Assembly: GCF_009738185.1 (NCBI RefSeq)
Contig: NZ_CP046509.1
Span: 3,971,501-4,035,500 of the forward strand
DNA from: Erwinia sorbitola
GTDB taxonomy: Bacteria > Pseudomonadota > Gammaproteobacteria > Enterobacterales > Enterobacteriaceae
Length of the DNA stretch: 64,000 nt
Reading direction: 5' to 3'
Shown here: in pieces, positions 62,256-64,000 of the stretch
How the letters are laid out: each line of letters begins with the position of its first letter
Position numbering within the stretch: position 1 is the first letter of the stretch
The notes under the pieces: generated by a model
The model's database searches: none
The model's input: only the letters and a program-made list of their open reading frames with translations
What the model was told of the DNA's origin: nothing
Program-made: the position numbers and the translations under genes

Positions 62256-62969
62256 ATGTCGCTCCCTTACCACTCACCGCTTCTCTCGCGCCTGGACTGG
62301 CTTGATCACACTTTTATGCCCGCAGGCGCACGCCCGCCGCAGGAGGCGATTTACAATCAGCAGCGCCATAGCGCCCGGGTCATCCTTGATGTTGATGCCC
62401 TGCCGCTAAAAAGCCAGGAGGCTGATGGCCTGATTGGTAGCGGGCAACATCCCGTGGCGGTGTATACCGCTGACTGTCTGCCGATTTTGCTCGCCGACAG
62501 CCGTCAACAGCAGGTGGCAGCGGTACACGGTGGGTTAAAAGGAGTGCTGAGTGGCGTGCTGATTAACGCTATTCAGCGCCTGTGCGAGCGTGGGGCAACG
62601 CCAGAGAGCCTGTTTATTGCCATTGGCCCGGCGATTGGCCCCTGCTGTTACGAACTAGGACGCGAAGTGACCGACCAGGCGCAGCGGGAGGATCCTTATC
62701 ATCTGGCCGGACTGATGTCATGGTCTGCCAGCCCCCCGCCTAATCCGGCTGCGGTTCGCCCACAGGCGCAGGGCACCACCGCAGGCGTGTGGTTTGACCT
62801 GCCGCTGCTGGCAAAGCGTATTGCACTGCGTGCGGGGGTACCGGAAGCGCAGATTGAACTGGCCCGGATCTGTACTTATTGCATGGCGGAGGAGGTGGCA
62901 AGTTATCGCCGTAACAGCCATTTCCAGCACGGTTACCAGCAACGATTTTCGTGGATTGCCAAACGTTAA
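62256..62969 (+). CDS. Laccase-domain (PgeF/YfiH-like) protein
   Basis: 237-aa Cu-oxidase_4/DUF152 protein. The zinc-site segments are recognisable: VYTADCLPILLAD, AAVHGGLKGVLSG, IGPAIGPCCYELG and CTYCMAEEVASYRRNSHF. The His-containing loop reads VHGGLKG where the family usually has VHAGWRG, so it may be a diverged paralogue of PgeF, the peptidoglycan-editing enzyme. GGAAGGAAAATCC precedes the ATG. It lies between fadH and a palindrome array. Confidence 0.8.
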   Translation: MSLPYHSPLLSRLDWLDHTFMPAGARPPQEAIYNQQRHSARVILDVDALPLKSQEADGLIGSGQHPVAVYTADCLPILLADSRQQQVAAVHGGLKGVLSGVLINAIQRLCERGATPESLFIAIGPAIGPCCYELGREVTDQAQREDPYHLAGLMSWSASPPPNPAAVRPQAQGTTAGVWFDLPLLAKRIALRAGVPEAQIELARICTYCMAEEVASYRRNSHFQHGYQQRFSWIAKR

Positions 62970-63290
62970 GGGCGAGGCGTGCCTCGCCCCTACGGGGGGG
63001 ACATCGCGGATATCGTGGGGGCGACAAGGGCGAGGCGTGCCTCGCCCCTACGGGGGGCATCGCGGATATCGTGGGGGCGACAAGGGCGAGGCGTGCCTTG
63101 CCCCTACGGGGGGCATCGCGGATATCGTGGGGGCGACAAGGGCGAGGCGTGCCTTGCCCCTACGGGGGGCATCGCGGATATCGTGGGGGCGACAAGGGCG
63201 AGGCGTGCCTCGCCCCTACGGGGGCTTCGGGGATATCGTGGGGGCGACAAGGGCGAGGCAGATATCGTAGGGGTCGGGCATGCCCGACCC
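62968..63290. repeat. Six-unit tandem array, 56-bp period, with GGGCGAGG...CCTCGCCC palindromes
   Basis: Units start at 62968, 63026, 63082, 63138, 63194 and 63249 (spacing 58, 56, 56, 56, 55). Each has AAGGGCGAGGCGTGCCTCGCCC and a spacer with CATCGCGGATATCGTGGGGGCGAC. In units 3 and 4 the right arm changes to CTTGCCCC. The last unit is truncated and followed by another palindrome type, GGGTCGGGCATGCCCGACCC (about 63271-63290). It lies between the PgeF-like gene and convergent rlmG. Confidence 0.92.
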
Positions 63291-63304
63291 ACAGGTTGCT
63301 GGCT

Positions 63305-64000
63305 TTAAGGCATTTTCACCGAACGCAGTACCACAAATTTCTGGTTGCTTGCCACGGTGGTACAGTTGCCAAACAGCTTCTTCATTTTGTGATAATTGTC
63401 GAGATGACGGTTACCAACAATACGCAGTTCGCCGCCATCTTGCAGACAACGGCGTGCATCACGCAACATTTGCCAGGCAATATGGTCGGTAACCGCATTC
63501 TGCTGGTGGAATGGCGGATTACACAGTACTGCATGCAGACGGTCTGAAGGATAACCGGCCAGCACGTTATTAACGCTGAACTCACTGCGCGCCAGATCTT
63601 GCGGACGGTTGGCGGTAATATTCATCCGGCTGGATGCCACCGCCATATACGACTCATCAACAAAATGCACCTGCGCCAGCGGGTTCTGCTGCAACGCCAT
63701 CAGGCCAATTACCCCATTGCCGCAGCCGAGATCGACAATCTCCCCTTCCAGATCTGACGGCAGATGCTGTAAAAAGAAGCGCGCGCCAACATCCAGGCTG
63801 CCGCGAGAAAAGACATTGGCATGGTTATGGATCTGATAATCGGTGCCGTCCAGCTGCCAGGTGGCAATCACATCGCTCGGCTTCAGCTCGGGTGCGCTGA
63901 ACGTGCAGTAAATCAGGCGGGCTTTTTTGCGCGCCAGCGAAGTCGTGGTTACGCCGAGGATTTTTTCAAACAGCTGCAAGGTTGACGTGTGGATCTCTTT
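63305..64000 (-). CDS. rlmG: 23S rRNA (guanine-1835-N2)-methyltransferase RlmG (5' end outside window)
   Basis: The last ~231 residues of RlmG. The reading frame continues past position 64000 (KEIHTSTLQLFEK, matching the E. coli IHTSTLELFEK segment), so the ATG at 63979 is internal. IVDLGCGNGVIG is the SAM motif and NPPFHQQ the catalytic N2-guanine motif, both in the C-terminal methyltransferase domain. It lies near fadH, as in E. coli. Confidence 0.93.
   Translation of the reverse strand, partial: KEIHTSTLQLFEKILGVTTTSLARKKARLIYCTFSAPELKPSDVIATWQLDGTDYQIHNHANVFSRGSLDVGARFFLQHLPSDLEGEIVDLGCGNGVIGLMALQQNPLAQVHFVDESYMAVASSRMNITANRPQDLARSEFSVNNVLAGYPSDRLHAVLCNPPFHQQNAVTDHIAWQMLRDARRCLQDGGELRIVGNRHLDNYHKMKKLFGNCTTVASNQKFVVLRSVKMP

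Noticed and set aside
62951..63547. ORFs across the 56-bp array reading GYRGGDKGEACLAPTGG repeats
   Set aside because: They are translation of tandem DNA repeats in several frames and run into rlmG antisense.

Overview
The window is a bacterial chromosome segment from the Enterobacterales, most likely Erwiniaceae (an Erwinia or Pantoea relative). This rests on gene content, gene order and protein resemblance recalled from memory; no search was run. The left part follows the E. coli 99-minute region (deoD-deoB-deoA-deoC, yjjV, ytjA, osmY, prfC, tag, yghU, yjjG, rimI, holD, rsmC, three tRNA-Leu genes). The right end carries fadH and rlmG, which lie close together elsewhere in E. coli. A complete pqqABCDEF operon and an idn (L-idonate/gluconate) operon are also present.

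Layout. 1-5.3 kb: deo operon with a deoP2-like control region, then yjjV. 5.4-13.2 kb: stress and translation housekeeping genes (ytjA, osmY, prfC, tag, yghU, yjjG, rimI-holD, rsmC). 13.2-17.5 kb: a palindrome array, three identical tRNA-Leu(CAG) genes, a Fur-box-flanked pair (small membrane protein and diguanylate cyclase), an MFS carrier and a VOC protein. 17.7-28.9 kb: a contact-dependent inhibition locus in the order cdiB - HlyC-type acyltransferase - cdiA - immunity gene, plus a trailing lipoprotein gene. 29.3-31.3 kb: a DUF2946-like and a PepSY membrane protein. 31.3-36.6 kb: a large palindrome array, then a nucleoside hydrolase/LacI/MFS set and a histidine phosphatase. 36.8-38.8 kb: tRNA-Ile2 followed by an AT-rich patch with an orphan, apparently frameshifted hcp and a small secreted protein built from a duplicated Cys motif.

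38.8-44.9 kb: a Fur-box-preceded operon encoding a ChaN-like lipoprotein, a dedicated TonB, an exported oligopeptidase B homologue and a TonB-dependent receptor. 45.0-52.1 kb: pqqFEDCBA and an M19 dipeptidase. 52.2-55.6 kb: a P2/186-type prophage remnant that has no virion, replication or integration genes. It keeps holin, endolysin, both spanins, the Ogr activator, a CI repressor and a small gene behind a near-perfect LexA box. 55.6-59.9 kb: idnR-idnT-idnO-idnD. 60.1-64.0 kb: fadH, a laccase-domain (PgeF-like) protein, a 56-bp tandem palindrome array and the 3' part of rlmG.

How genes work together: the deo genes catabolise nucleosides under DeoR, CytR and CRP. PQQ would serve periplasmic glucose dehydrogenase, whose gluconate products fit the IdnT/O/D route. 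The ChaN-TonB-peptidase-receptor operon looks like an iron-controlled uptake system for a peptidic or haem-type ligand. The most striking regulatory structure is the orphan lysis module, which still appears wired LexA -> small protein / CI -> Ogr -> lysis genes. Four loci carry arrays or copies of GC-rich palindromes whose two arms change together, and two loci carry paired ~100-nt hairpin elements.
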